From positions 1 to 37,466 of the forward strand of contig NTJS01000014.1 in assembly GCA_002457155.1 (NCBI GenBank): 37,466 nucleotides of DNA, in the 5' to 3' direction. The DNA is from Marine Group II euryarchaeote MED-G35. Lineage in GTDB: Archaea; Thermoplasmatota; Poseidoniia; Poseidoniales; Thalassarchaeaceae. A model generated the notes under the pieces. It ran no database searches and was not told where the DNA came from. It saw only the letters and a program-made list of their open reading frames with translations. Shown in pieces: positions 7,142-15,800 of the stretch (position 1 is its first letter; the number at the start of each line of letters is the position of its first letter). The position numbers and the translations under genes were made by a program.

Positions 7142-8350
7142 ATGCCTAGGGAGTACATTGCACGCGACCCGAGGACGGGGAAAAGAATCGGAGTTGGAAA
7201 AAAGAGAGGCAGGAAAACAGCCGGTTTTGCAGCCCTGTCCCCTGACAGCGGACCCTGGCAGCGACTGGAGATTTCCGAAATACTCCCCCTTGCAACGGGA
7301 GAGTCGGACAAGGTTGAGATTCTAGCGGATGGAATAAGATGGAAGCTCGGAAAAATTGATGCAATTAAGGCCCTTAGCAAAGTGGGAGAGAGAGATGTCG
7401 AGAGGGCTTACGAGGCCCTAGTTGACGCCCTGGAGGATAACTTCCCAGACGTCAGAATCGCTGCCCTGAAGGTCCTCCCATCATTCGCACTTCGGAGACA
7501 GGGGATACTGCTCCACTGCCTTTCTGACAGGTTGCTTGACGATGAGGAACCAGTCAGAGAGGAGGCTATGAACTGCCTGAAGAAGATATCTCCGCTTTTT
7601 CCCTCCGGGTGCGAGGAGATTATTCGAAGGGAGTTGCGAGACGAAAGGAAGGAGCATCGAGACAACGCATTCACGGCCCTCAGGCTTACTGCGAGAGAGT
7701 GGCCCGAGGTGGGGTGTCTGCATCTCGACGAGATTATCAGGGAGGATGACGTTGATCTCAGAATCAGGGGCTCATTGATTCTCAGGACGGTAGCCTCCAA
7801 GGGAGGAGCCGAGGCATGGGACCTCATCACATGGTCGCTCCAGGACGAAGAAGTCAGGGTCCGGAGGAATGCGGCCAAGACCTTGACGGTTCTCGCCGAC
7901 GTAGAGCCCAGAGTGGCGGTCATCCTGGTTGAGTCGAGCCTCGGAGAGAATGACAGGGGCATCAGAAACTCTGTCATCAAGGCACTTAGGAAGCTCGACA
8001 TCCAGAGCCCCAGGGTAGTCCAGATGATTCTGAAGGGGGCGTCCGACGATGACTTGGAGATGAGGAAGGCCTGCGTGAGCCAGATGTCCATCATCCTGTC
8101 AGGTCAAGAGCTGCGAGAAGCTGCGGGAGAACTGCTGAAGAAGGAGAAGGACCCAAGCCTCAAGAAGAGGCTCCAGTCCCTTGCTTTGGACCCCGATTTC
8201 GAGGGTTCGGAGGAGGAGAAGAACCGCAAGCTTGCACCTGCCGAGTATGTGCCGAAGGAGGATGAGGACGTCCCCCTCCCCAATCTCCCCCCCTTGGGTG
8301 AGGATGATAAACGCCAGTCAGGTCGGCCGGCCAGCGAGGAAAGCAGATGA
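7142..8350 (+). CDS. HEAT-repeat protein
   Basis: A 402-aa protein made mainly of tandem ~35-40-residue helical hairpins with the HEAT/PBS-lyase-like pattern, for example DNFPDVRIAALKVLPSF, DEEPVREEAMNCLKKI and DEEVRVRRNAAKTLTVLADVEP. The first ~65 residues are basic (DPRTGKRIGVGKKRGRK), and the last ~55 are acidic and Pro-rich, probably disordered. HEAT solenoids are protein-binding scaffolds, so no enzyme function is expected. I use ATG 7142 because the track's start at 6758 runs antisense through DUF2240, and ATG 7043 would overlap that gene's start codon. The stop overlaps the next ATG (ATGA), so it is translationally coupled to the 95-aa gene and probably in an operon with the helicase. 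Confidence 0.78.
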   Translation: MPREYIARDPRTGKRIGVGKKRGRKTAGFAALSPDSGPWQRLEISEILPLATGESDKVEILADGIRWKLGKIDAIKALSKVGERDVERAYEALVDALEDNFPDVRIAALKVLPSFALRRQGILLHCLSDRLLDDEEPVREEAMNCLKKISPLFPSGCEEIIRRELRDERKEHRDNAFTALRLTAREWPEVGCLHLDEIIREDDVDLRIRGSLILRTVASKGGAEAWDLITWSLQDEEVRVRRNAAKTLTVLADVEPRVAVILVESSLGENDRGIRNSVIKALRKLDIQSPRVVQMILKGASDDDLEMRKACVSQMSIILSGQELREAAGELLKKEKDPSLKKRLQSLALDPDFEGSEEEKNRKLAPAEYVPKEDEDVPLPNLPPLGEDDKRQSGRPASEESR

Positions 8351-8634
8351 GTGACGAATTCGACGATAAGTTGGCTCGATTCGAGAAACTGTGGGACGGC
8401 GTTACACCCAAGGGAGTGAACCGAACCAAGGCCCTGAAGTTCAGGCAGTACATGAGAAATCATGTCCTCCAGAAGTTCCACAAGCGCCGCAAGGACCAGT
8501 GGGCCAATGCAGACAAGGGCCACTACAACCACGGCTTCTCGAGCAAAGACCAGTTCCTGACCAAGGATAATTGCAGGAAGTACTGGATGGGAGAGCTCCA
8601 GAAGGACATCAGAGAAGCCGAAACCTGGTCCTGA
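8347..8634 (+). CDS. Conserved-looking small protein of unknown function
   Basis: 95 aa, highly charged and aromatic (HKRRKDQWANADKGHYNHGF, KYWMGEL), with no signal peptide or membrane segment. I do not recognise the family. The start codon overlaps the stop of the HEAT gene as ATGA, and the DEAD-box helicase begins 9 nt after its own stop, so it is the middle gene of a tight three-gene unit. Basic and Trp/Tyr-rich composition would suit an RNA- or protein-binding accessory of the helicase, but that is inference from position only. Confidence 0.8.
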   Translation: MSDEFDDKLARFEKLWDGVTPKGVNRTKALKFRQYMRNHVLQKFHKRRKDQWANADKGHYNHGFSSKDQFLTKDNCRKYWMGELQKDIREAETWS

Positions 8635-8643
8635 GGCCATAAG

Positions 8644-10056
8644 ATGTCCGCCCTAACCTTCAACGACTGGGACCTTGATGGTGATGTCTCCGAGGCTATC
8701 AAGGGCATGGGCTGGGAAGAGCCCACTCAGATTCAATCTGAGTCAGTACCAGTAGCCCGCAAAGGAAAGGACGTAGTGGGACAGGCCCGGACTGGTTCCG
8801 GAAAGACCGCTGCATTCGGGATTCCGATAATTGAGTCATGTGGACCAGATGGTTCCTTGCAGTCGCTCGTTCTCTGCCCTACAAGGGAGCTAGCTGTCCA
8901 AGTCGCAGAGGAGATGAACAACCTCCAGGGCAAGAAGGGACTCAGGATTGAGACGGTCTACGGTGGAACTGACATAGAGAAGCAGGCAAAACTGCTCGAC
9001 AAGGGGGTTGACGTCATAGTTGGAACCCCCGGAAGGGTCATCGACATGAGCAAGAGGGGGCACATCGACCTCCCGGCTATCAGAATATTCTGCCTCGATG
9101 AGGCTGACAGGATGCTAGACATGGGATTCTTCCCAGACGTCCTATGGATCGTGGAGAAGATGACCGGGAGGAGTCAGACGCTGCTATTCAGCGCCACGTT
9201 CCCCCAGGAGGTTCTCGATGCCACGGAGGAATTCACCAACGACCCCGTCCACGTAATGAGCGAGGACCTTGAGGTCGAGGTCCCGGAGATTGACCAATTC
9301 GCGATAAAGGTCGGTCGACTCAACAAGATGTGGGCCCTCGGTAGAATCGTTGCAAACATGTCCGAAGGGGACCAGATGCTAATCTTCACCAACACGAAGA
9401 GGATGGTCGACATGCTGGATGAGAGGCTCGGCAGGCAGGGAGTCGACTCAGCCGCCCTCCATGGAGACATGGCGCAGAACAAGAGAGAGAGAATCCTGGA
9501 CAGTTTCCGAGAGGGTAAGAAGAGCATCCTGGTAGCCACGGACGTAGCCGCAAGGGGACTGGACGTTGATGGGATCACGCACGTGGTGAACTACGACCTC
9601 CCCGATGAGACGGAGTCGTACGTTCATCGGATCGGCCGCACCGGAAGAATGGGCAGGAGTGGTCAGGCCTGGAGCTTCGTGGGCGGATCGGAAATGTCGC
9701 AACTCGACAAGATCGCGAACACATGGGGTATGACGATACCGATGGTGGACGCACCAGAACTGCCAGACGGGTCCAAGGAAATGGCTAGGCTGAAGGAAGA
9801 CTGGGACGAGATCTCGGATTGCTTCGGAATGGTCACTGTCAAGCTCTCCCTCGGAAGCAGGGACGCAAGCAAGCTGGCACTAGCTGATTGGATTGTCAAC
9901 CAAGCGAGGGTCCCAGAGGTGGCTATCGGGGAAATCTCGATGGGGGATAGCGAGTCCACCGTCGAGGTGCACGTGAAGAAGGCCTCTTACGTAATCGACG
10001 TGCTAAAATCGAGAGATTTCCAAGGTAGAAGACTCCAACCAGCGATAGTTAACTAG
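8644..10056 (+). CDS. DEAD-box RNA helicase with DbpA-like C-terminal RNA-binding domain
   Basis: 470 aa, with all the core superfamily-2 motifs in order: Q motif (EEPTQIQSE), motif I ARTGSGKT (48-55), Ia PTRELA, Ib GTPGR (127-131), II DEAD (152-155), III SAT (183-185), V ATDVAARGLD and VI HRIGRTGRMG. The family unwinds short RNA duplexes with ATP in ribosome assembly and mRNA turnover. Residues ~395-470 (MVTVKLSLGSRDASK... through VEVHVKKASYVIDVL) resemble the RRM-like DbpA domain (PF03880) found at the end of bacterial DeaD/DbpA helicases. That suggests a bacterial-type DeaD rather than a plain archaeal eIF4A-like protein. Last gene of the HEAT/95-aa/helicase unit. Confidence 0.93.
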   Translation: MSALTFNDWDLDGDVSEAIKGMGWEEPTQIQSESVPVARKGKDVVGQARTGSGKTAAFGIPIIESCGPDGSLQSLVLCPTRELAVQVAEEMNNLQGKKGLRIETVYGGTDIEKQAKLLDKGVDVIVGTPGRVIDMSKRGHIDLPAIRIFCLDEADRMLDMGFFPDVLWIVEKMTGRSQTLLFSATFPQEVLDATEEFTNDPVHVMSEDLEVEVPEIDQFAIKVGRLNKMWALGRIVANMSEGDQMLIFTNTKRMVDMLDERLGRQGVDSAALHGDMAQNKRERILDSFREGKKSILVATDVAARGLDVDGITHVVNYDLPDETESYVHRIGRTGRMGRSGQAWSFVGGSEMSQLDKIANTWGMTIPMVDAPELPDGSKEMARLKEDWDEISDCFGMVTVKLSLGSRDASKLALADWIVNQARVPEVAIGEISMGDSESTVEVHVKKASYVIDVLKSRDFQGRRLQPAIVN

Positions 10057-10106
10057 ACAAGTAGTGGAAGGAAAATTTTGATTCGTCGGGAGGGACCTTC
10101 CGCATC

Positions 10107-10116
10107 CTAAATATAT
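10107..10116 (+). promoter_or_regulatory. TATA box of the coiled-coil gene
   Basis: CTAAATATAT, the closest match to a canonical archaeal TATA element in the window, ends 21 nt before ATG 10137. No Shine-Dalgarno follows, so the transcript is probably leaderless. Confidence 0.55.
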
Positions 10117-10136
10117 CCGGACTAACAAGACCCTAC

Positions 10137-12758
10137 ATGGCTGACGGCAAGGGGAGCAACGCGGCCAAAGATAAGCAGGCAGCAGACGCGGCGAAGAAGG
10201 CTGCAGACGCGGCGAAAAAGAAGGCTGACGCGGCGAAGAAGGCTGCTGACGCGGCGAAGAAGGCTGCAGACGCGGCGAAGAAGGCTGCAGACGCGGCGAA
10301 GAAGAAGGCCGATGCGGAGAAGAAGGCTGCAGACGCGGCGAAGAAGAAGGCCGATGCGGAGAAGAAGGCTGCAGACGCGGCGAAGAAGAAGGCCGATGCG
10401 GAGAAGAAGCGTCTGCAAGAGCAGAAGAAGGCTGCAGACGTGGCATCACAGGAGAGGACGGCGGCCGAGAAAAATCTCGAGAGTGCCAAGAAAGCGAGGG
10501 ACAAGGCCGAACAAGAACTCAAGAAGACAACAGAATCCATCAAAGAGACATCCAAAAAGATTAGCGATCTGAAGAAGTCCAAATCGACCACAGAGAAGGA
10601 CCTAAGGAACCAGGACTCGATTAGGAAAAGGGCCGAAAGCGACCTTGTCCGAAAGAAGAGGGCGAGCACCGCGGAAGCGAAGCAGCTAGAGAACCTCGAA
10701 AGACAGGTGAAATCAGTCAAGGCGGGGTTGGAGGACTCCAAGAAGGCCGCCTCGGAGGCAAAGAGCCGATTGGAAAAGGAAATGGCCAGATCCAGCAAAA
10801 ACGCAAAGAAGTCTGGAGACCTGTCCAAAGAGCTGTCCTCCCTCCAAGGTGACCTCAAGAAGTCACAGAACGAGCACATGAAGGCGGAGAAGGAACTCTC
10901 TGAGGAGTCGAAGAAGGGTGCTTCCGAGAAGGCCAGGCTGCAACAGGCCACAGATTCACTGAGGGCCCTAAGGGGCAAAATATCCGAATTGGCGAAGAAG
11001 GTCAAGGTCACGAGAGCGAGGACGGAGGATCAGGCGAAGATGCTGAAGGACTTCGAAGGCAGGCTAGCCGAGGAGACCAAGGCCAAGGCAGAGGCGGAGA
11101 AAAGGCTGGAAAGGGCCAAGAAGGAGACCGAATCGGCCATCTCGAAGAGGAAAGAGGCAGAGGCCAAGACGAAAGGTGCAGAGAAGACATACCAATCCAC
11201 AGTGAAGCCCAGAAAGGACGCCGAGGACAGGGCCAAGAGGGCCGATTCCGACAGGAAGAAGGCTGAGAGGGAGCTCGAGAAGAGAGAGGTCCTCCGGAAG
11301 AAGGCGGAGGCGGAGGCGAAGAAGGGAGTGGCCGACAGGAAGGCCGCCGAGAAGACCAAAACGGAGGCCGAGAAGACCAAAACGGAGGCCGAGAAGGCGC
11401 GCGACGAGAGCATCAAGGCGACGGACAAGGCAAGGGCCATTCTCACCGAGGCGAGGACCAAGCTAAAGGGGATCAGGGAAGACCTACAAAGGGCAGAGAT
11501 AGAGCGCAAGTCAGCCCAAGACAAGTCAGCCAAGGCCAAGACCGAGGCAGAAGAGCTAGCCAAGAAGGCAGCGTCCAGCAAGGCGAGCGCAGAGAGCGCG
11601 GCCAAGAGGGTGAAGGACGAAAACAAGGCCGGCAAGGAAGCGAAGGCCAGGTACGCGGAGCACCAGAAGAGGGGCGAAGGGGCGAAGAAGGAGGCTGCCG
11701 AGGCTGACAAGGAGAAGGAGAAGTCACTGAGCAAACTCGGGGAAGTAACCAAGGCCAAGCAAGCATACCAGAGAAGGGCCTCGGAAGAAAGCAAGAAGAG
11801 AGAGGCCCTGGAAGATGAGACCCGGCAGAAGAAGAAGTTGACCTCGGACACCAACAAGAAGGCGGAGTCCGAGGCCAAGATGAAGGCGGAGGCAGAGAAC
11901 AAGGCAAAGTCGGAAGCACAGTCCCACAAGAAGGCCAAGGAGGACCTGAAGAGCGAGACCGAGGCCTGGAAGGAAGCGGAGAAGGAACTGGGCAAGGCGA
12001 CCGGAGCCAGGAAGAAGGCACAAGCAGAGGAGGCGAAGGCCAGGAAGGAGAAGGAAGCCACCCAGAAGGAGCACCGAGACGCCAAGCAGAGCAGGATTGA
12101 GGCCGAGAACGCTGCCAAGCAGGAAGAGAGGGACATGAGGGAGTCCCAGAGGCTAGCAGAGGGGGAGGCGAAGGCCAGGCGGGACCTCGAGAAGGGGATA
12201 GAGGAAGAGGAGAAGCGCCAGAAGATAGCAAGGGCCAAGAAGAAGGCAATGGCGAAGAAGAAGCTCAGTGCAGAGGAGCTTGCCAATGAGGAGGCGCGCA
12301 AGCGCCAGGCGGCCAAGGACAAAGTCAAGAAGAAGGCCGAGAAGAGGCGGAAGAAGGCCGAGGAAGCTCGCCAGAGGAAGAGCCTTGCCGAGGCCGAGGC
12401 AGAGCGGGAAGCGGAGGTGATCAAACTGGAGGTGGAGATGAGGCTGAACGACCTGAAGACCCAGGAGGGGTCCATGGCCAAGGAGGACTACATCAACGCC
12501 AGGATAAAGATCAAGGCGATCACAGTGGACTTCTCGGTCATCGGAGAATCCGAAGGCAGGGACGACGACCTGCAGCAGATAGACGGGATCGACGATGCTC
12601 TCGAGAAGAGGCTGAACACCCTCGGCATCACCACGCTGGACCAGCTATCGAAGATGGGCGACGACATGTCGGACGACGTCAACGACGCGATAGAATACAT
12701 GCCTGGGAGGATTCGCAGACAACTGTGGTCAGACCAGGCGAAGATCCTGCTGGAGTGA
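10137..12758 (+). CDS. Cytoplasmic Lys/Ala/Glu coiled-coil protein with C-terminal helix-hairpin-helix module
   Basis: 873 aa with no signal sequence or membrane segment. Residues ~10-105 are a near-perfect KADAEKKAADAAKK-type repeat, histone H1/TolA-like in composition. Residues ~105-770 are one long heptad-rich, Ala/Lys/Glu coiled coil, with the look of SMC or myosin-rod proteins but no ATPase head. Residues ~797-873 form a compact domain (DDLQQIDGIDDALEKRLNTLG ... MPGRIRRQLW) of the COG3743-like helix-hairpin-helix type. The same module ends the giant protein next door twice. A rod with a C-terminal docking or nucleic-acid-binding head is the best description; polymer or nucleoid-associated functions are inference. 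A canonical TATA box precedes the gene, and a perfect hairpin follows its stop. Confidence 0.85.
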   Translation: MADGKGSNAAKDKQAADAAKKAADAAKKKADAAKKAADAAKKAADAAKKAADAAKKKADAEKKAADAAKKKADAEKKAADAAKKKADAEKKRLQEQKKAADVASQERTAAEKNLESAKKARDKAEQELKKTTESIKETSKKISDLKKSKSTTEKDLRNQDSIRKRAESDLVRKKRASTAEAKQLENLERQVKSVKAGLEDSKKAASEAKSRLEKEMARSSKNAKKSGDLSKELSSLQGDLKKSQNEHMKAEKELSEESKKGASEKARLQQATDSLRALRGKISELAKKVKVTRARTEDQAKMLKDFEGRLAEETKAKAEAEKRLERAKKETESAISKRKEAEAKTKGAEKTYQSTVKPRKDAEDRAKRADSDRKKAERELEKREVLRKKAEAEAKKGVADRKAAEKTKTEAEKTKTEAEKARDESIKATDKARAILTEARTKLKGIREDLQRAEIERKSAQDKSAKAKTEAEELAKKAASSKASAESAAKRVKDENKAGKEAKARYAEHQKRGEGAKKEAAEADKEKEKSLSKLGEVTKAKQAYQRRASEESKKREALEDETRQKKKLTSDTNKKAESEAKMKAEAENKAKSEAQSHKKAKEDLKSETEAWKEAEKELGKATGARKKAQAEEAKARKEKEATQKEHRDAKQSRIEAENAAKQEERDMRESQRLAEGEAKARRDLEKGIEEEEKRQKIARAKKKAMAKKKLSAEELANEEARKRQAAKDKVKKKAEKRRKKAEEARQRKSLAEAEAEREAEVIKLEVEMRLNDLKTQEGSMAKEDYINARIKIKAITVDFSVIGESEGRDDDLQQIDGIDDALEKRLNTLGITTLDQLSKMGDDMSDDVNDAIEYMPGRIRRQLWSDQAKILLE
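10183..10412 (+). repeat. In-frame tandem repeat, 42-nt (14-residue) unit at its 3' end
   Basis: The codons for KADAEKKAADAAKK recur exactly every 42 nt (GCCGATGCGGAG at 10308, 10350 and 10392). Shorter 18-21-nt variants of GCAGACGCGGCGAAGAAG lie upstream. Fourteen residues equal two heptads, so expansion by whole units keeps the coiled-coil register. The near-identical DNA indicates recent slippage or recombination. Confidence 0.9.
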
Positions 12759-12763
12759 GTCAA

Positions 12764-12789
12764 CAGACACCCCCCTACAGGGGTGTCTG
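12764..12789 (+). other. Perfect 10-bp stem-loop after the coiled-coil gene
   Basis: CAGACACCCC (12764-12773) pairs perfectly with GGGGTGTCTG (12780-12789) around a 6-nt loop. It starts 5 nt after the coiled-coil stop. No T-run follows on either strand, so it is not a textbook intrinsic or archaeal T-tract terminator. A 3'-end stabiliser, processing site or attenuator-like structure are alternatives. Confidence 0.75.
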
Positions 12790-12805
12790 AAATCGAAAAC
12801 AAGAG

Positions 12806-12819
12806 TTATCCGCGGATAA
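12806..12819. promoter_or_regulatory. 14-bp perfect palindrome, candidate operator of the giant gene
   Basis: TTATCCGCGGATAA is fully self-complementary. It ends 2 nt before the TCAAAAGCGG box (12822-12831) and 31 nt before the giant gene's ATG, where a dimeric repressor would block TFB/TBP loading. The palindrome is certain; the operator role is inferred. Confidence 0.5.
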
Positions 12820-12821
12820 TA

Positions 12822-12831
12822 TCAAAAGCGG
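12822..12831 (+). promoter_or_regulatory. Promoter box of the giant surface-protein gene
   Basis: TCAAAAGCGG ends 20 nt before ATG 12851. It shares its AAGCGG end and spacing with the boxes before the TusA gene and the gene at 34902. A purine-rich TTGGGAGAG just before the ATG could act as a weak Shine-Dalgarno if there is a short leader. Confidence 0.45.
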
Positions 12832-12850
12832 AATTTCACGTTGGGAGAGT

Positions 12851-15800
12851 ATGCGAGCGCAAGCAAGGGCCTCCGTACGGGCCCTGACACTGGTTCTGCT
12901 GATGCTCACGAGCACACAGCTGATGCTCCTCTCTTCCATGGACCACTCCGTCCGGGAGCTCGAACGGGCACCGCAGAGGTTCGACATCGACAACTCCGAG
13001 GTCTCCATAATCGACTTGGGAAATGACCACGCTTGCGTTATCGGTACATCGAACCAGATGAAGTGCTGGGGAGGAGGTGATGCGGGCAAGACCGGTCACG
13101 AGAACACTGCCGACTACGGTGACGACGAGAAGGAGATGGGGCAGTACCTCATGTTCACGGACCTCGGTATTGGGATCGTAGTCACGGAAGTTAGTGCTGG
13201 GTCGGATCACACCTGCGCCCTGATAAGCGATGGGTCAGTGAAGTGCTGGGGCAGCAATCACCTCCTCGGATCCGCCTCCGGAGCCGAGGACACGGGAGCT
13301 AGGGGGGACGGTTTCATGGAGATGGGGGACAACGTCCCCACGGTATACGGCTTCGGACCGGGGTCTTCCAGTTCAGAATGGAACGCGGTTTCCATCTCAG
13401 TCGGTCACACGCACGCTTGCTCCATAGTAAACGACACGACTCAGGACCAGCTGAGGTGCTGGGGGTTGAACGACTATGGCCAACTAGGCCTAGAGTCAAC
13501 AGACACAATCGGTGACGATGCCTCGGAGGGAATGGCAGTGGACCTCCCGGACAGGGGTGGCATTGGGATTTCCCAGGTCTCTGCCGGATACAGCCACACC
13601 TGCGTACTTTGGGTCGATGGCGAGATGGCCTGCTGGGGGTCCAACGGCTACGGGGAGCTTGGCATTGGCAATACTAGCACAATCGGCGACGAATCCGGCG
13701 AGATGGGCGAGAGCCTGGGCCTAGTCAGCCTCCCCTCCGGGAGAACGGCCACGCAAATAGCAGCGGGAGAGCACATGACCTGCGCCGTGCTGGACGAGCA
13801 GGTTGATGGGAACCTTGTATGCTGGGGATGGGGTGACAGCGGCAGGCTCGGAAGCGAATCCGTCGGAACAACCGGTGACTCCTCTGGTGAGATGGGGGAT
13901 AACCTGGAAGTGGTGGAGCTCGGAACCGGTCTTACAGTCGATTCCATTGGAGTGGGGTACGGATCCTCATGCGCAATCATGAACAACAGCATGGTGAAGT
14001 GCTGGGGATTGGGTGACAGCGGCGCTCTTGGTTACGAGGATGCCGTTTCCAGGGGCTTCGGGCAGAATCAGATGGGGATTTACCTCCCGGCTGTTGACCT
14101 AGGTTCCAACGTTCATGCGACGAGCGTCGATGTTGGCGAGTCATTCGCATGCGCAATCATGAACAACAGCATGGTGAAGTGCTGGGGAACTGGTTTGGAC
14201 GGGAGGACCGGACTGGGCATTTCCGGCGCAACTGGCGACACTGAAGGGGACATGGGAGATAACCTGCCATACGTGGAGCTCTACCTGCCCGAGGAGACTC
14301 TGGACCAGCCCTGCGACCTCCCTGCTGAGGGGTCGCCCCTCTCCCAAGACACACTCGACAGCAGCAGCCAGTACGTAGGCAACAAGATCTCGACTACCAT
14401 GACCCCAGAGGGGTGCGGTGCCGTTGCCTACATCGACGAGACGAACCTATTAGCCAGGTTCGGAATCTTCAACAAGGGCAAGTGGGCCACGGAGAACGTC
14501 TACGTCTTGACCGGTTACACCGACGCCAGGTTTCTTGACGTGTCTCTGACCATCGACTCCAGCGGCACCCCGCACATCGCCATATCCCTGACGAACAACG
14601 GGGCGTCCGGCTATGGACTGTTTTACGTAACCAAGGTGGATGGGGAATGGTTGAGTAACGAGGTTTCCGGCCAGAGGACGACTGCCAATTCCATAGAGTT
14701 GGATGAGGACGGCAACCTGTACGTCATCTTCCAAGACTACAGTGAATCAGGAGGAGATTGGCTCGGAAAGGTGTACGCCATGACATGCTCCTCCGCCCAA
14801 TACGAATCCACCCAATGCGTGGGATCTGGTGACTGGGAGACACCCCCCAGCGACAGTTGGGTGGGCCCATCGTCCTTCTCCAACTCTCTCGACACCGACG
14901 TCGCCTTCGACGGGATGATCCAGATTGCCTACATCAGCAATGAAACCTGCTCCACCACATCCTGTCTAGGCGAACCGGGGTACGTGATGGTAGTAGAACT
15001 AGACTCGAGTGGATTTGGGACCCCCGTCAACACAAGTGGACTAGCAAACGTACCGGGGCAATGGGATAACTGGGCAGTTGCGGGGAACTCCTCGCTCGCC
15101 ATGGACCTGGGTCTGGATGGCTCCATCAACATCGCCTACCTAGGAAGCACCGAGGGGGTCCACTACACGTCTTGCACCTCGGACTGCGGCAACCCCGGCT
15201 CATGGACCTCGGAGGACGTGACGGATTCCGTAGACGTCTCCGACACAGGGATCATCGACATCGCGGTGGGAGCGGACCTGTCCACCCTGATTCTCGCTGG
15301 CACCTCCGACGGGACGTTCGCGCTGCACAAGAGCGACGGCTCGTGGGAGAAGACCGAGCTGGAGGACTCGGGGGGAGCGGGATGGGTGGGAGTCGAGCTC
15401 AGCGGACAGGGGAAGATGTGGGGGTACTCGTACTACCCAGGGACTCCAGCATCAATGTCACTTTTCACCCAGGAGGGCCTCGCCACTGCGGGCCTGCTAA
15501 CCGACATAGACGGCGATGGGTGGACGAGGCTCGACGAGGCCCGATGCGGCACTGACTACTCAAACTCGTCCTCGACGCCAGTGGACGCCGACGGCGACGG
15601 TGTGTGCGACCTCTTCGACGACTGGGAGGACTCCTCGGTCTCGGCCGAGTCCGATGCCCTCTCCATCGGGGAGGAGTTCGGGTGCGCGGTGCTGTCCAAC
15701 AGCTCCGTGGCATGCTGGGGCGACAACTCCGAGGGGCAGCTGGGAAGCGCGTCTGCTGGACCCAGCAGCGCCTACGCGGTGCTCGTCGATCTCCCCGCCG

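Noticed and set aside
10183-10412. Possible CRISPR array
   Set aside because: Repeats are contiguous with no unique spacers, and they encode an in-frame coiled-coil repeat.
11030-12481. Long antisense ORFs (483, 292 and 258 aa) across the coiled-coil gene
   Set aside because: Their Ser/Ala/Phe/Leu- or Pro/Ser-rich low-complexity sequence is what the complement of AAG/GAG/GCG codons gives. No start signals or domains.
10137-12758. SMC/Rad50-type ATPase
   Set aside because: Long coiled coil only; no Walker A, signature or Walker B motifs.
12764-12789. Intrinsic transcription terminator
   Set aside because: The stem is perfect, but no T-run follows on either strand; recorded as a stem-loop of unknown role.
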